Shown here: positions 56,056 to 64,000 of the stretch, one piece after another
Layout of the letters: each line of letters starts with the position of its first letter
Numbering within the stretch: the stretch's first letter is position 1
Assembly: GCA_012960535.1 (NCBI GenBank)
Contig: DUBB01000036.1
Coordinates: forward strand, 27,344 to 91,343
DNA length: 64,000 nucleotides
Direction of reading: 5' to 3'
Source of the DNA: Gammaproteobacteria bacterium
Lineage (GTDB): Bacteria > Pseudomonadota > Gammaproteobacteria > Pseudomonadales > Azotimanducaceae
Translations under genes and position numbers: made by a program
Notes under the pieces: model-generated
Database searches by the model: none
Told to the model about the DNA's origin: nothing
Seen by the model: the letters and a program-made list of their open reading frames with translations, nothing else

Positions 56056-59000
56056 TCAGCCGGTAGCAGCGTGAATTCTGCTGATAAAACCATCAATGGC
56101 TCGCTTTGTGTTGACCTTTATATCGTCGAGGAGCACATAAATCACGGGTAGAAGAACCAGGGTGATCAAAGTTGAAAAGATCAACCCGCCCATGATGGTA
56201 CGTGCCATAGGCAGATAGCTCGGGCCCATGCCGCCAACTCTTATATCGCCCAGCGCTAAAGGTAACAGCCCCGCCACGGTGGTGCACGTGGTCATTAGAA
56301 TCGGCCTTAGCCGGTGCCTGCCACTTTCCAGGATAGCCTGCAGTCGGTCCATCCCGGAACGCCGTAACTGCATGATACGATTGAGTAGGACTATGCCGTT
56401 ATTCACCACAATTCCAGCCAACAGTAACATCCCCGTTAACGCCATGGATGTAAAAGTTGTACCCGTTAGATAGAGGAACCAGAACACACCCACAACGGAA
56501 AATAGAATTGAAAACAGCACGGCTATGGGGAACAGCACAGATTCAAACAGCGCCGCAATTAACATGTAGATCAGCAGAATGGCAAAGATCGTGTTAATCA
56601 CCATTTCTTCGAGCATTTCGTCATCACGATCGAATTCCTTACCCATTTCCCAGCGGTAGCCCACTGGCAGACTAAATCGCTCCATAATGGTTTCCACCAG
56701 AGCACTGGCCTCAGGTGGCGTGATTTCATCCAGGCCGAATTTAACATTGACCGTGGTTTCACGATTATCCCGCTTAATCAATCTTAACGAACTCTGAATT
56801 TCCAGATCTGCAACGGTTTTTAAGGGCACGGTACCGCCTGCGCTGAGAAAAAGTGGCGTATTCTGCAAATCGTTAAGATCTTTTTCCTGCCAGCGCCCCA
56901 TTCCCATCCATATCTCAAATTCCCGCTCATTAAGCTGGTAGCCGCGATTTAGCTGTGAACCAAATGCGGTACTTACGGACCTGGCAATATCCCCTGCGGT
57001 CAGTCCCAGTTGACCGGCCTGCTCTGCTTTAACCCGTATAACGATTTCCTGGCGGCGAGACTCAGAATCTGTCCTGACATTGATCAGTCCGGGATATTGC
57101 TCGAGAGTAACCACCAGATCGTCCGCTGCGTCATTGAGTATTTCTGTAGAACTGCCAATCAGACGAACGGACAAACCGTCTTCACCGCCACCACCAAAGC
57201 CACGGTGTCGCCCACCAAATCTAACTTTGAGACCTGGCGTCTGCGGCAGGTCTTTCTGAATCATGCGTTCAATAACCTTGGGTGACACATGACTGTCTTG
57301 CAGAAGCGAAATATAAGTATGTCCTCTGTCAACTGAATAACTGCTAAACACATCGGCCACCATAAATTCTTCTTTATTATCAATAAGATAACCTTCTATC
57401 TTGTTAACAAATTGTTCAATGGCATCGAGATCCATTGAGCCTCTCATATAGTAAGTCAGGTCCAGCCGGGGGGTTTCTTCGTCCGGGTTCATATTGACTT
57501 CCAATTGCTGATAGGCCCATAAACTGCTGGCAGCAATCGCCGCGGAAATTACCAGAGACAGGAATTTTTGCCGCAATGCCAGCTGTACCACACGGGCATA
57601 CTGCGTACTCAGAAAGTCGATCACCCGATGATTGGGCTCACTTACAATCGGCAAACGCGCCATGACTGAAGGCACCGTAGTCTGCGCAATAAGTAAAGAG
57701 GCGAGCAACGATACGCATAACGGTAAAGCAATATTCTGCTGAATAACCGCAACCTGCTGAACATCGGTCATAAAACTCGGCACAAAGACAATGATTGTTG
57801 TCAGGGTCCCTGCAGTAATCGCTAGCACAATATCACTCACCCCATCTTCAGCGGCGCTGAATCGGTCCTGTTCTCTCAGCCTGATTCTGTAAGCTATTGC
57901 CTCGCTCGAGACAACGGCGTTGTCGACCAATAGCCCAATGGCCAGCATCAACCCCACCAGGGACAGGATATTCAGGGTCATACCCATAAAATACATGACT
58001 CCCAGGGTGGCAAACAGTGAAAGCGGTACGGTCGCGGCGATCAGCAGGGATACCGAGATTCGTCGCAGAAACAGCATCAGTGTTACCACCGACAATAATG
58101 CCCCCAACAGACCGCTATCACGTAGGTCATTCAATGCCTTGAGTACAGTCGATGCCTGGCTATCCAGTGGTGTAAACACCATAGCCTGATAGTCCGGATT
58201 GTTTTGCATGGCTGCTATCTCTTGGTCAATAAGCGTAGACACCTCAACCAGATTAGCTTCGGGTTTCTTGAATATGGATAGGCCCAGAGACGCCTGCCCG
58301 TTGACTCTGCGCCGTTCGCTCCATTCCTGGGGTATAAAACTCACTTCAGCAAAATTCTTGAGCTTGACGTGCTTTTCTCCAAATGGGAGTGCTTGAATAT
58401 CCTGCAGACTTTCAAACTGCCCCAGTGGGCGTATCCTGAGCTCCCGCGGATCCGAGTCGATCTTACCGGCAGAGAGGAAAAAATTCTCTGTTCGCAACCG
58501 GTTTTGAATTTGGAGAATATCAAGACCAAAACTTTCAACTCGCGCCGCATCAATGACCACACCAACATAGTCATTCTGAATACCAAAAAGCTCCACTGAG
58601 TTAACGCCTGAAAGGCGCTCTATGCGCATTTTCAATCCCCTTTCGAGCAGATCGTAGGCGCTGTCCTGATCCAGATCAGGTGCTGTTATCATCAAGGTCT
58701 GAACAGGTGAACTGTTCGGATCTGGTTGGTGCAACTGGATATAACGAACTTGTTCCGGTAAGCGATGACGGATATTCTCAATCAGTTCCTTAGCCTCAAT
58801 ACTCTTACCGGCAACATCTCGAGTAAGATCCAGCATCAAATTAATGAAGACAAAACCTGGCCGGGTGTAAGTACTCATTTCCCTTACCCCACTCATCATA
58901 GACAGGACTTCTTCAACCGGCCTGGTGACATTCTCTTCAACTTCTTCGGGCGAAGCATTCACATAAGGAATCCCTATACCGACAAAGGGTATTTCCATCT

Positions 59001-59115
59001 CAGGGAAAAATTCCAGGGGTAATCGCGTACTGGAAAAAATACCGATCAAGGCGAGGCCAATAAAAAACATGACGACGGTCACAGGCCTGTTAATGGCAAA
59101 CCGTGCTAGTTTCAT
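56056..59115 (-). CDS. RND-family efflux permease, second of the operon
   Basis: A 1019-residue HAE-type RND pump with the usual opening MKLARFAINRPVTVVM, TM4 GLLVDNAVVSSEA and TM10 GIVVNNGIVLLN. It is the last of three coupled frames in an MFP-RND-RND operon, resembling MdtABC, where two different permeases form one complex with one adaptor. Its ATG overlaps the TGA of the 55-codon relic (ATGA) just upstream. Export of hydrophobic or bile-like compounds is a reasonable expectation. Confidence 0.93.
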   Translation of the reverse strand: MKLARFAINRPVTVVMFFIGLALIGIFSSTRLPLEFFPEMEIPFVGIGIPYVNASPEEVEENVTRPVEEVLSMMSGVREMSTYTRPGFVFINLMLDLTRDVAGKSIEAKELIENIRHRLPEQVRYIQLHQPDPNSSPVQTLMITAPDLDQDSAYDLLERGLKMRIERLSGVNSVELFGIQNDYVGVVIDAARVESFGLDILQIQNRLRTENFFLSAGKIDSDPRELRIRPLGQFESLQDIQALPFGEKHVKLKNFAEVSFIPQEWSERRRVNGQASLGLSIFKKPEANLVEVSTLIDQEIAAMQNNPDYQAMVFTPLDSQASTVLKALNDLRDSGLLGALLSVVTLMLFLRRISVSLLIAATVPLSLFATLGVMYFMGMTLNILSLVGLMLAIGLLVDNAVVSSEAIAYRIRLREQDRFSAAEDGVSDIVLAITAGTLTTIIVFVPSFMTDVQQVAVIQQNIALPLCVSLLASLLIAQTTVPSVMARLPIVSEPNHRVIDFLSTQYARVVQLALRQKFLSLVISAAIAASSLWAYQQLEVNMNPDEETPRLDLTYYMRGSMDLDAIEQFVNKIEGYLIDNKEEFMVADVFSSYSVDRGHTYISLLQDSHVSPKVIERMIQKDLPQTPGLKVRFGGRHRGFGGGGEDGLSVRLIGSSTEILNDAADDLVVTLEQYPGLINVRTDSESRRQEIVIRVKAEQAGQLGLTAGDIARSVSTAFGSQLNRGYQLNEREFEIWMGMGRWQEKDLNDLQNTPLFLSAGGTVPLKTVADLEIQSSLRLIKRDNRETTVNVKFGLDEITPPEASALVETIMERFSLPVGYRWEMGKEFDRDDEMLEEMVINTIFAILLIYMLIAALFESVLFPIAVLFSILFSVVGVFWFLYLTGTTFTSMALTGMLLLAGIVVNNGIVLLNRIMQLRRSGMDRLQAILESGRHRLRPILMTTCTTVAGLLPLALGDIRVGGMGPSYLPMARTIMGGLIFSTLITLVLLPVIYVLLDDIKVNTKRAIDGFISRIHAATG

Positions 59116-59136
59116 GCTCGTATGTCCATCAGGTCA
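59018..59136. repeat. Direct duplication of RND junction, proximal copy
   Basis: This stretch and 59182-59300 are near-identical copies 164 bases apart, covering the tail of one RND gene and the start of the next. Differences cluster in the codons for the NRPVTV motif. Confidence 0.85.
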
Positions 59137-59279
59137 TAAAGTACCGGGATAACAACCGGTGTTAACAGGCCCTGTGTCTCGGGTAATCGCGTACTGGAAA
59201 AAATACCGATCAAGGCGAGGCCAATAAAAAACATGACGTGGCTCACAAGCCCTTGAATGGCAAAACGTGCTAGTTTCAT
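59112..59279 (-). pseudogene. 55-codon in-frame relic of an RND permease gene
   Basis: A complete frame of 55 residues sits exactly between the two RND genes. Residues 1-33 (MKLARFAI ... MFFIGLALIGIFSSTRLP) copy the N-terminus of the downstream permease, except that QGLVSHV replaces NRPVTVV. Residues 37-55 (GLLTPVVIPVLYDLMDIRA) copy the C-terminus of the upstream permease. Its ATG overlaps the stop of the upstream gene (ATGA), and its TGA overlaps the next ATG (ATGA). An internally deleted third permease gene, or recombination between neighbours, explains it best. Whether the peptide is made and useful is unknown. Confidence 0.85.
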
Positions 59280-59300
59280 GCTCGTATGTCCATCAGGTCG
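59182..59300. repeat. Direct duplication of RND junction, distal copy
   Basis: The second copy of the junction, containing the real C-terminus and stop of the upstream permease and the start of the relic. Partner of 59018-59136. Confidence 0.85.
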
Positions 59301-62300
59301 TAAACCACCGGAATGACCACTAGGGTCAATAAAGTTGACATTAACAGGCCGCCTATTACTGTGACCGCCATCGGTGTACGCAATTCAGCTGCCTCGCCCA
59401 GGCCCAGCGCCATGGGCAAAAGTCCCAGGACCGTGGTCAGGGTTGTCATCAGGATAGGGCGCAAACGCTGCGCTGTCCCTTCAATTAACGCTTGTCTTCG
59501 GCTAAACCCTTCCTGCCGAAGCGCATTCACACGATCAATTAACACAATAGCATTATTAACAACGATACCGACCAACAAAATGAAACCGATGAAAACCACC
59601 ACTGAAACCGTCGTAGCTGTTGCCAGCAGGAATAAAATAGCACCAATCCCTGCCAGGGGTATGGTAAACATTATCACGAACGGGTGTATCAAGGACTCAA
59701 ACAGCGACGCCATAACCAGATAAACCAGAATCAGAGCCAACAGCAGCGCAAACTGCAGTGAATCAAAAGATGCTTTCATTTCCTCACTCTGGCCACCCAC
59801 GTAACTCTTAATACCGGGTGGATGCCCGATTGCGGCCAGCATCTCTTCAACTTCAGCTGAAGCAACTGCAAGGTCTGAATCATTACTGATGGCACTGACT
59901 ATCGCGACCCGCTGCTGGCCCACACGCTGAATATCTGCGGGACCCAGGGTCTCCACTAATTCTGCCACGCTGGACAGACGAATCTGTCTAACAGACTCCG
60001 GGTTTATGACCAGGTTTTCGATATCACTTTTAGAGTCTCGCTCCTGCTCCGCGACTCTCAAGCGGATATCCACCTTTCTATCATCCCAACTGAACTCAGT
60101 GGGCACATCGCCCCTGACCTTCTTGACAATCCGATTGGCAATATCGGGCACTGTCAGGCCCAAGGCCGCTATACGGTCCTGGTCGAACCGAACCTGCAAC
60201 TCAGGATAGCCTGCCACCATGCTCGATTCGACATCGACAAAACGATCAGAAGCTTGCAATTCATTAACCAGTTCGTCTGCCACTGATTTAATATCCTGCA
60301 GATCGGTGCCACTGATTTCAATCTCAAGGGGTGTCGAGAATGTAAACAACTGCGGGCGCTCCATGGTGTATTGCAGCGCCGGAATATCATCAAGTATCCC
60401 TCTGACATAAGCCATGGCGGCTGCTTCTGAACCTCGATCATCTGCATCTGTCAGGACAATATTTAATTCACCAATATTCTCACCACCGCTGACCGCTGAT
60501 GCATCAAGACGCCCTCCTGTACCGGAAACAGCATAACTGCGCGCTACCCTGCCAGAATTGTTCATGCCCGCCTGTAACCGCGCCATTATCTGGTCAGTAA
60601 CCTCAAGCCGGGTACCTGGTGGTAATTCTATATCAACCCTGAATTCTCCTTGCGAGACTTCAGGAATCAGTTCAACCGACAAGCGAGGCAGTAGCAGAAC
60701 CGTGGTCAGTAACATCAATAAACTCAAGCCTACGGTCACTAATCTCTGATCTAGGGCTACCACCAGTAATTTCCCATAGAATCGCGCGAGTAACCCATAG
60801 CCCATATCAAATAACAGAAGTAAGGGATCCAATAAAAACCTCTGCACTAAAGCAAAGCTTTTAATAACCAGGACAAACAGAAAACTCAGCGGGATTATGA
60901 TGAGGTACGAAAATACCCACTTTAAACTCTCTAGGAGATAGGAAAGCAAACGCTTTAGCCTACTATCCGATGTGATGTCAGACTCATGACTGTCTGGCGG
61001 AAATTCTTCTGATTTAGCTGAGCTCAGTGCTGAAAGCATGGGAATCAGTGTCAGCGCAAGTACCAGAGAAACCAGTAGTGCAAAAGTCACGGTTAAAGCT
61101 TGATCCTTGAACAATTGCCCGGCGATGCCTTCTACGAATGCCAGGGGCAGAAATACAGCAATGGTGGTCAAGGTTGAAGCCAGGACAGCACCAGAGACTT
61201 CAGAGGCGCCCTGCTCAGCCGCCTGCTTCTCCGGCTGGCCTTGATCTGAGCGGCGGGCAATATTTTCCAGGACGACAATGGCGTTATCCATCAACATGCC
61301 CACGGCCAGTGCTATACCGCCCAGGCTCATGACATTCAGGGTAATATCATAGCTTCGCATCAGTGAAAATGTCACCAGCACGGAGGCCGGGATGGTCGCC
61401 GCCACGATCAGCGTTGGCCTGATTTTTCTGAGGAAAAAATAAAGCACCAATATCGCCAGAAAAGCACCCTGGATCGCGGCCGATTTCACTTCACTGATGG
61501 CGGCCTCGATGAAAGCTGACTGGTCATAAATCGTGGTCAATTCCATCCCGGGTTCAAGGCTTTCTGTCAATTCTTCCAGAGCATCCCGGATCGAAGCGGC
61601 CACGGCCACAGTGTTAGCATCGCCCTCCTTGTACAGCGACACCTCAATGGCTTCACTGCCATTCACTCGCATGACCACGTCACGCTCCCGCTGGCCTTCC
61701 TCAACCTGCGCGACATCTTTGAGCCTGAGGATATTGCCCTTTTTCTGAAATATAATAGTATTTCGAATGTCCTCGATGGTGGCAAACTGATTGAGTGTTC
61801 GAACCAGGTACTCCTGCCCGCCATCCTTCAGAGTTCCCCCTGACAGATTGACATTTGTAGCCTTAAGCTTCTGTCCCAGGGCCTGCACGGTAATATTCAA
61901 TTGCGCCAGCTTTTCCTGGTCTACAAAAATAGAAATCTCGTCTTCATAACCACCAGCGACAATGGCCGCAGCAACACCCGGAACCGCGTCAAGTTTTCGT
62001 TTGAGGTACTCATCTGCGAAACGGCGTAACCGCTGCAGCTCTTTTACGGGATCAGAGGTTCTATGTTCACGAGTCAATGTCAGGCGGTAAATAGGGTCAA
62101 GGTTAGGGTTCAGCCGCAATAAGACGGGCTTTTCAATCTCTATAGGCAGCCTGACCAGATCAAGCTTTTCTCGTACCTCAATGGACGCCATATCCATATC
62201 GGTTCCCCATACAAATTCAAGTACCACATCGGACCGACCGGCTGCCGATATGGAGTGCATCTTACGTACACCACCGGCCACACCCACCCTCTGCTCAATA

Positions 62301-62497
62301 CGTCGTGTAATCTGTTCCTCTATCTCAGCAGGTGCAGCGCCCTCGAATTCAGTGCGGATGGTCAGCGTTGGGTAGGTAAGTTCGGGAAGCAGATTTAGAC
62401 CGAGACGATCTAATGAAATAGCGCCAAACATCATCGCGCCGAAGGTCGCCATGAAGATGGTAACCGGTCTACTGATTGAAAAGCCTGCGAGGGACAA
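59276..62497 (-). CDS. RND-family efflux permease, first of the operon
   Basis: A 1073-residue HAE-type RND pump: FSISRPVTIFMA opening, TM4 GMLMDNAIVVLEN, TM10 GIVVNNAIVLIDR. A hydrophobic insertion (about 520-575) with extra charged segment SAKSEEFPPDSHESD lies between the two halves, making it longer than its partner. It begins nine bases after the adaptor stop. The pair of unequal permeases suggests a heteromeric pump. Confidence 0.93.
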   Translation of the reverse strand: MSLAGFSISRPVTIFMATFGAMMFGAISLDRLGLNLLPELTYPTLTIRTEFEGAAPAEIEEQITRRIEQRVGVAGGVRKMHSISAAGRSDVVLEFVWGTDMDMASIEVREKLDLVRLPIEIEKPVLLRLNPNLDPIYRLTLTREHRTSDPVKELQRLRRFADEYLKRKLDAVPGVAAAIVAGGYEDEISIFVDQEKLAQLNITVQALGQKLKATNVNLSGGTLKDGGQEYLVRTLNQFATIEDIRNTIIFQKKGNILRLKDVAQVEEGQRERDVVMRVNGSEAIEVSLYKEGDANTVAVAASIRDALEELTESLEPGMELTTIYDQSAFIEAAISEVKSAAIQGAFLAILVLYFFLRKIRPTLIVAATIPASVLVTFSLMRSYDITLNVMSLGGIALAVGMLMDNAIVVLENIARRSDQGQPEKQAAEQGASEVSGAVLASTLTTIAVFLPLAFVEGIAGQLFKDQALTVTFALLVSLVLALTLIPMLSALSSAKSEEFPPDSHESDITSDSRLKRLLSYLLESLKWVFSYLIIIPLSFLFVLVIKSFALVQRFLLDPLLLLFDMGYGLLARFYGKLLVVALDQRLVTVGLSLLMLLTTVLLLPRLSVELIPEVSQGEFRVDIELPPGTRLEVTDQIMARLQAGMNNSGRVARSYAVSGTGGRLDASAVSGGENIGELNIVLTDADDRGSEAAAMAYVRGILDDIPALQYTMERPQLFTFSTPLEIEISGTDLQDIKSVADELVNELQASDRFVDVESSMVAGYPELQVRFDQDRIAALGLTVPDIANRIVKKVRGDVPTEFSWDDRKVDIRLRVAEQERDSKSDIENLVINPESVRQIRLSSVAELVETLGPADIQRVGQQRVAIVSAISNDSDLAVASAEVEEMLAAIGHPPGIKSYVGGQSEEMKASFDSLQFALLLALILVYLVMASLFESLIHPFVIMFTIPLAGIGAILFLLATATTVSVVVFIGFILLVGIVVNNAIVLIDRVNALRQEGFSRRQALIEGTAQRLRPILMTTLTTVLGLLPMALGLGEAAELRTPMAVTVIGGLLMSTLLTLVVIPVVYDLMDIRA

Positions 62498-62506
62498 GAC
62501 CTGGCC

Positions 62507-63637
62507 CTAATTCACGACAATGCGAACACTGGTGCCTTCTCGCAAACTACTCTGACCCCGTGTAACGACCTGATCCCCTTCACTTAAGCCATCAACGACT
62601 TCGATCAGTTCACCCATCAGATAGCCGGTGGTAACGGCCTGTATCACTGCCAGACCCTCTTTAATCATAAACACACTCTGCTCATCACGCTGTATAATGA
62701 TTGCTTCTCTGGCGACCAGCAGGGCATTTTCATGGGAATCAAAAAGGACTTCCACCCGCGCAAACATACCTGGCTTAAGCAGATCCAGTTCATTCTCTAG
62801 CCTGACCGTGACCCGAACCGTTCCGGTATCGGCATCAATCTGCGGGGATACTCGATCAATATAGCCAATAAATTCTGCCCGTTCGAGGGCATCTATACGG
62901 ACCTTGGCAACTTGATTGGCTTTTAGCTTGGATAATTCTCTTTCCGGTATATTTAATACTGCTTCAACAATATCCGCTCTTTTGAGTTCAAAAGCTGCTG
63001 TATTTGGTGTCAGCGTATTACCCAGTTTGATGTGGCGCAGGGTAATAACACCATCAATCGGTGCCCTGATGGTTGCTTCTTCCAAGTCATGCAATTGTAA
63101 CGCCAGCGAGGCCTGTTCGCGTTCCAGATTAAATCTGGCCTGATCGTGAGCATCCGGGGAAATCATATTACGCTTAAATAATTGCTCAGCACGGTCAAAT
63201 GCCCGCTGCAAACTCTCCAGATTCGTTTGCGTTCGATTAACTTCCAAAGAAAGGCGTCTCGTATCCAACTGCGCAAGGGCCTGGCCTTTTTTAACTAAAA
63301 TACCTTCTTCCACGAAGATAGCTTCTACAATTCCCTGTGTTCGCGCCACCACCACAGCCTCTTCAACCGCCGTTAGAGTGGCTGTACTGGAATAATAAGC
63401 ATCCAGCCTGCCTCGTTCCACAGCCGCTGTACTCACTGGTACTGGCCGCGCGCTGAACTTGCGCTTTAACGCATCTTTTTCTGTCTTGCTTTGCCGCTTG
63501 TTGGGTTCCTTATCTCGATCTGATGCCTGCTTAGCACTGCTGGCATCACTGCCACCCATGTCACCCTCGTCATCGGCACAGCCGAACAAGGTAGCAATCA
63601 GCACCAGAGACAATAAGATTTTCAATATTCCACCCAT
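62507..63637 (-). CDS. RND periplasmic adaptor lipoprotein (MFP family)
   Basis: A 376-residue membrane-fusion protein. A lipobox (LFGC, Cys20) shows it is a lipoprotein, unlike the adaptor at 37456-38550. A charged linker (about 21-65) follows, then lipoyl motifs ARTQGIVEAIFVEEG and ATIRAPIDGVITLRHIKLG and a beta-barrel domain. It is first in the operon with the two RND permeases. The ribosome site is weak. No outer-membrane factor is encoded nearby. Confidence 0.9.
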   Translation of the reverse strand: MGGILKILLSLVLIATLFGCADDEGDMGGSDASSAKQASDRDKEPNKRQSKTEKDALKRKFSARPVPVSTAAVERGRLDAYYSSTATLTAVEEAVVVARTQGIVEAIFVEEGILVKKGQALAQLDTRRLSLEVNRTQTNLESLQRAFDRAEQLFKRNMISPDAHDQARFNLEREQASLALQLHDLEEATIRAPIDGVITLRHIKLGNTLTPNTAAFELKRADIVEAVLNIPERELSKLKANQVAKVRIDALERAEFIGYIDRVSPQIDADTGTVRVTVRLENELDLLKPGMFARVEVLFDSHENALLVAREAIIIQRDEQSVFMIKEGLAVIQAVTTGYLMGELIEVVDGLSEGDQVVTRGQSSLREGTSVRIVVN

Positions 63638-63805
63638 AACTAGGTCTTGCTTTGATCTCAGATGATTATACCCAATCGAAGCGTACTATTTCTTGAATTT
63701 TCGATAGTCTGCAGCAATCGTGAGATGAACCGCTGCTGGCACCAGTTTCAAGCACAAAAAAGTTACCGGCCCGCAAACTAGCCTTCTTCAATTAATCTGC
63801 TTTAT

Positions 63806-64000
63806 TTAATCTTCTTCAATAATGATGGCGGTACCGGTTACCAGCAGTTCGGCCGCTCCTCCCATAACTACACTGGTCGTAAATCGAATGGAAACCACCG
63901 CATTTGCACCAAGCAGTCGAGCCTGATCCACCATTCGAGCTATTGATTGCTCTCTGGACTCGGCCATTAATTTAGTATATTCAACTATTTCACCACCCAC
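63806..64000 (-). CDS. YbjQ/UPF0145 heavy-metal-binding-like protein, N-terminus beyond window
   Basis: The C-terminal 64 codons of a YbjQ family (DUF74) protein, a small pentamer-forming protein of unknown role. GGEIVEYTKLMAESREQSI, MVDQARLLGANAVVSIRF and the AAELLVTGTA end match the family. The frame is open at the right edge, so the start lies outside. Confidence 0.85.
   Translation of the reverse strand: MGGEIVEYTKLMAESREQSIARMVDQARLLGANAVVSIRFTTSVVMGGAAELLVTGTAIIIEED

Overview
The window looks like chromosome from an aerobic, probably marine gammaproteobacterium with roughly 50% GC. Support comes from a DeaD/CsdA-type helicase with a C-terminal RNA-binding domain, HAE-type RND pumps, a CYP153 alkane hydroxylase, a PQQ quinohemoprotein, and many acyl-CoA, SDR, LLM and Baeyer-Villiger type enzymes. 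I infer the taxon from gene content only. I see no rRNA, tRNA, CRISPR, integrase or transposase.

Layout. 1-8 kb: partial amidase, DEAD-box helicase, CYP153 P450, penicillin-acylase-family lipoprotein, APH-fold kinase. 8-18 kb: LLM oxidoreductase, an uncharacterised protein, SDR, DUF5690 transporter coupled to a PAF-acetylhydrolase-like hydrolase, pentapeptide-repeat protein, VOC protein, second APH-fold kinase, Gfo/Idh/MocA and NIPSNAP genes. 18.2-20.1 kb: a tightly overlapped three-gene operon encoding an ExbB/TolQ/MotA-type channel subunit, an ExbD-like single-pass protein with a beta-sandwich domain, and a two-TM protein. 20-34 kb: catabolic genes (PQQ alcohol dehydrogenase with fused cytochrome c, CaiB/BaiF CoA-transferase, cupin, PhyH dioxygenase, acyl-CoA dehydrogenase, 5'-nucleotidase, SDR, amidase, BVMO-like flavoprotein) plus an exported DnaQ-fold protein. 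34-46 kb: RND pump with its adaptor, Usp-like protein, NhaD/ArsB-type antiporter, secreted zinc metalloprotease, glutamate-synthase-like FMN protein, second LLM protein. 46-56 kb: MDR reductase, class-C beta-lactamase-fold hydrolase, third APH-fold kinase, esterase, M20 amidohydrolase, AAA ATPase, third LLM protein. 56-64 kb: an MFP-RND-RND operon with a 55-codon relic of an RND gene between the two pumps, then a partial YbjQ gene.

Functional themes. Oxidative attack on hydrophobic carbon (CYP153, PQQ-ADH, BVMO-like protein, PhyH) sits with CoA-linked processing (CaiB, acyl-CoA dehydrogenase), three APH-fold small-molecule kinases and three LLM oxidoreductases whose families often use F420. 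Two RND systems may export toxic intermediates. Neither has an outer-membrane factor gene here.

Most worth a second look: the three-gene proton-channel operon; the in-frame RND relic keeping ATGA overlaps on both sides; the exported DnaQ-fold protein lacking the last catalytic Asp; the BVMO-like protein with Gln for the fingerprint His; and three unrelated tandem-repeat arrays (29 bp, 28-31 bp hairpin-forming, and 13 bp).
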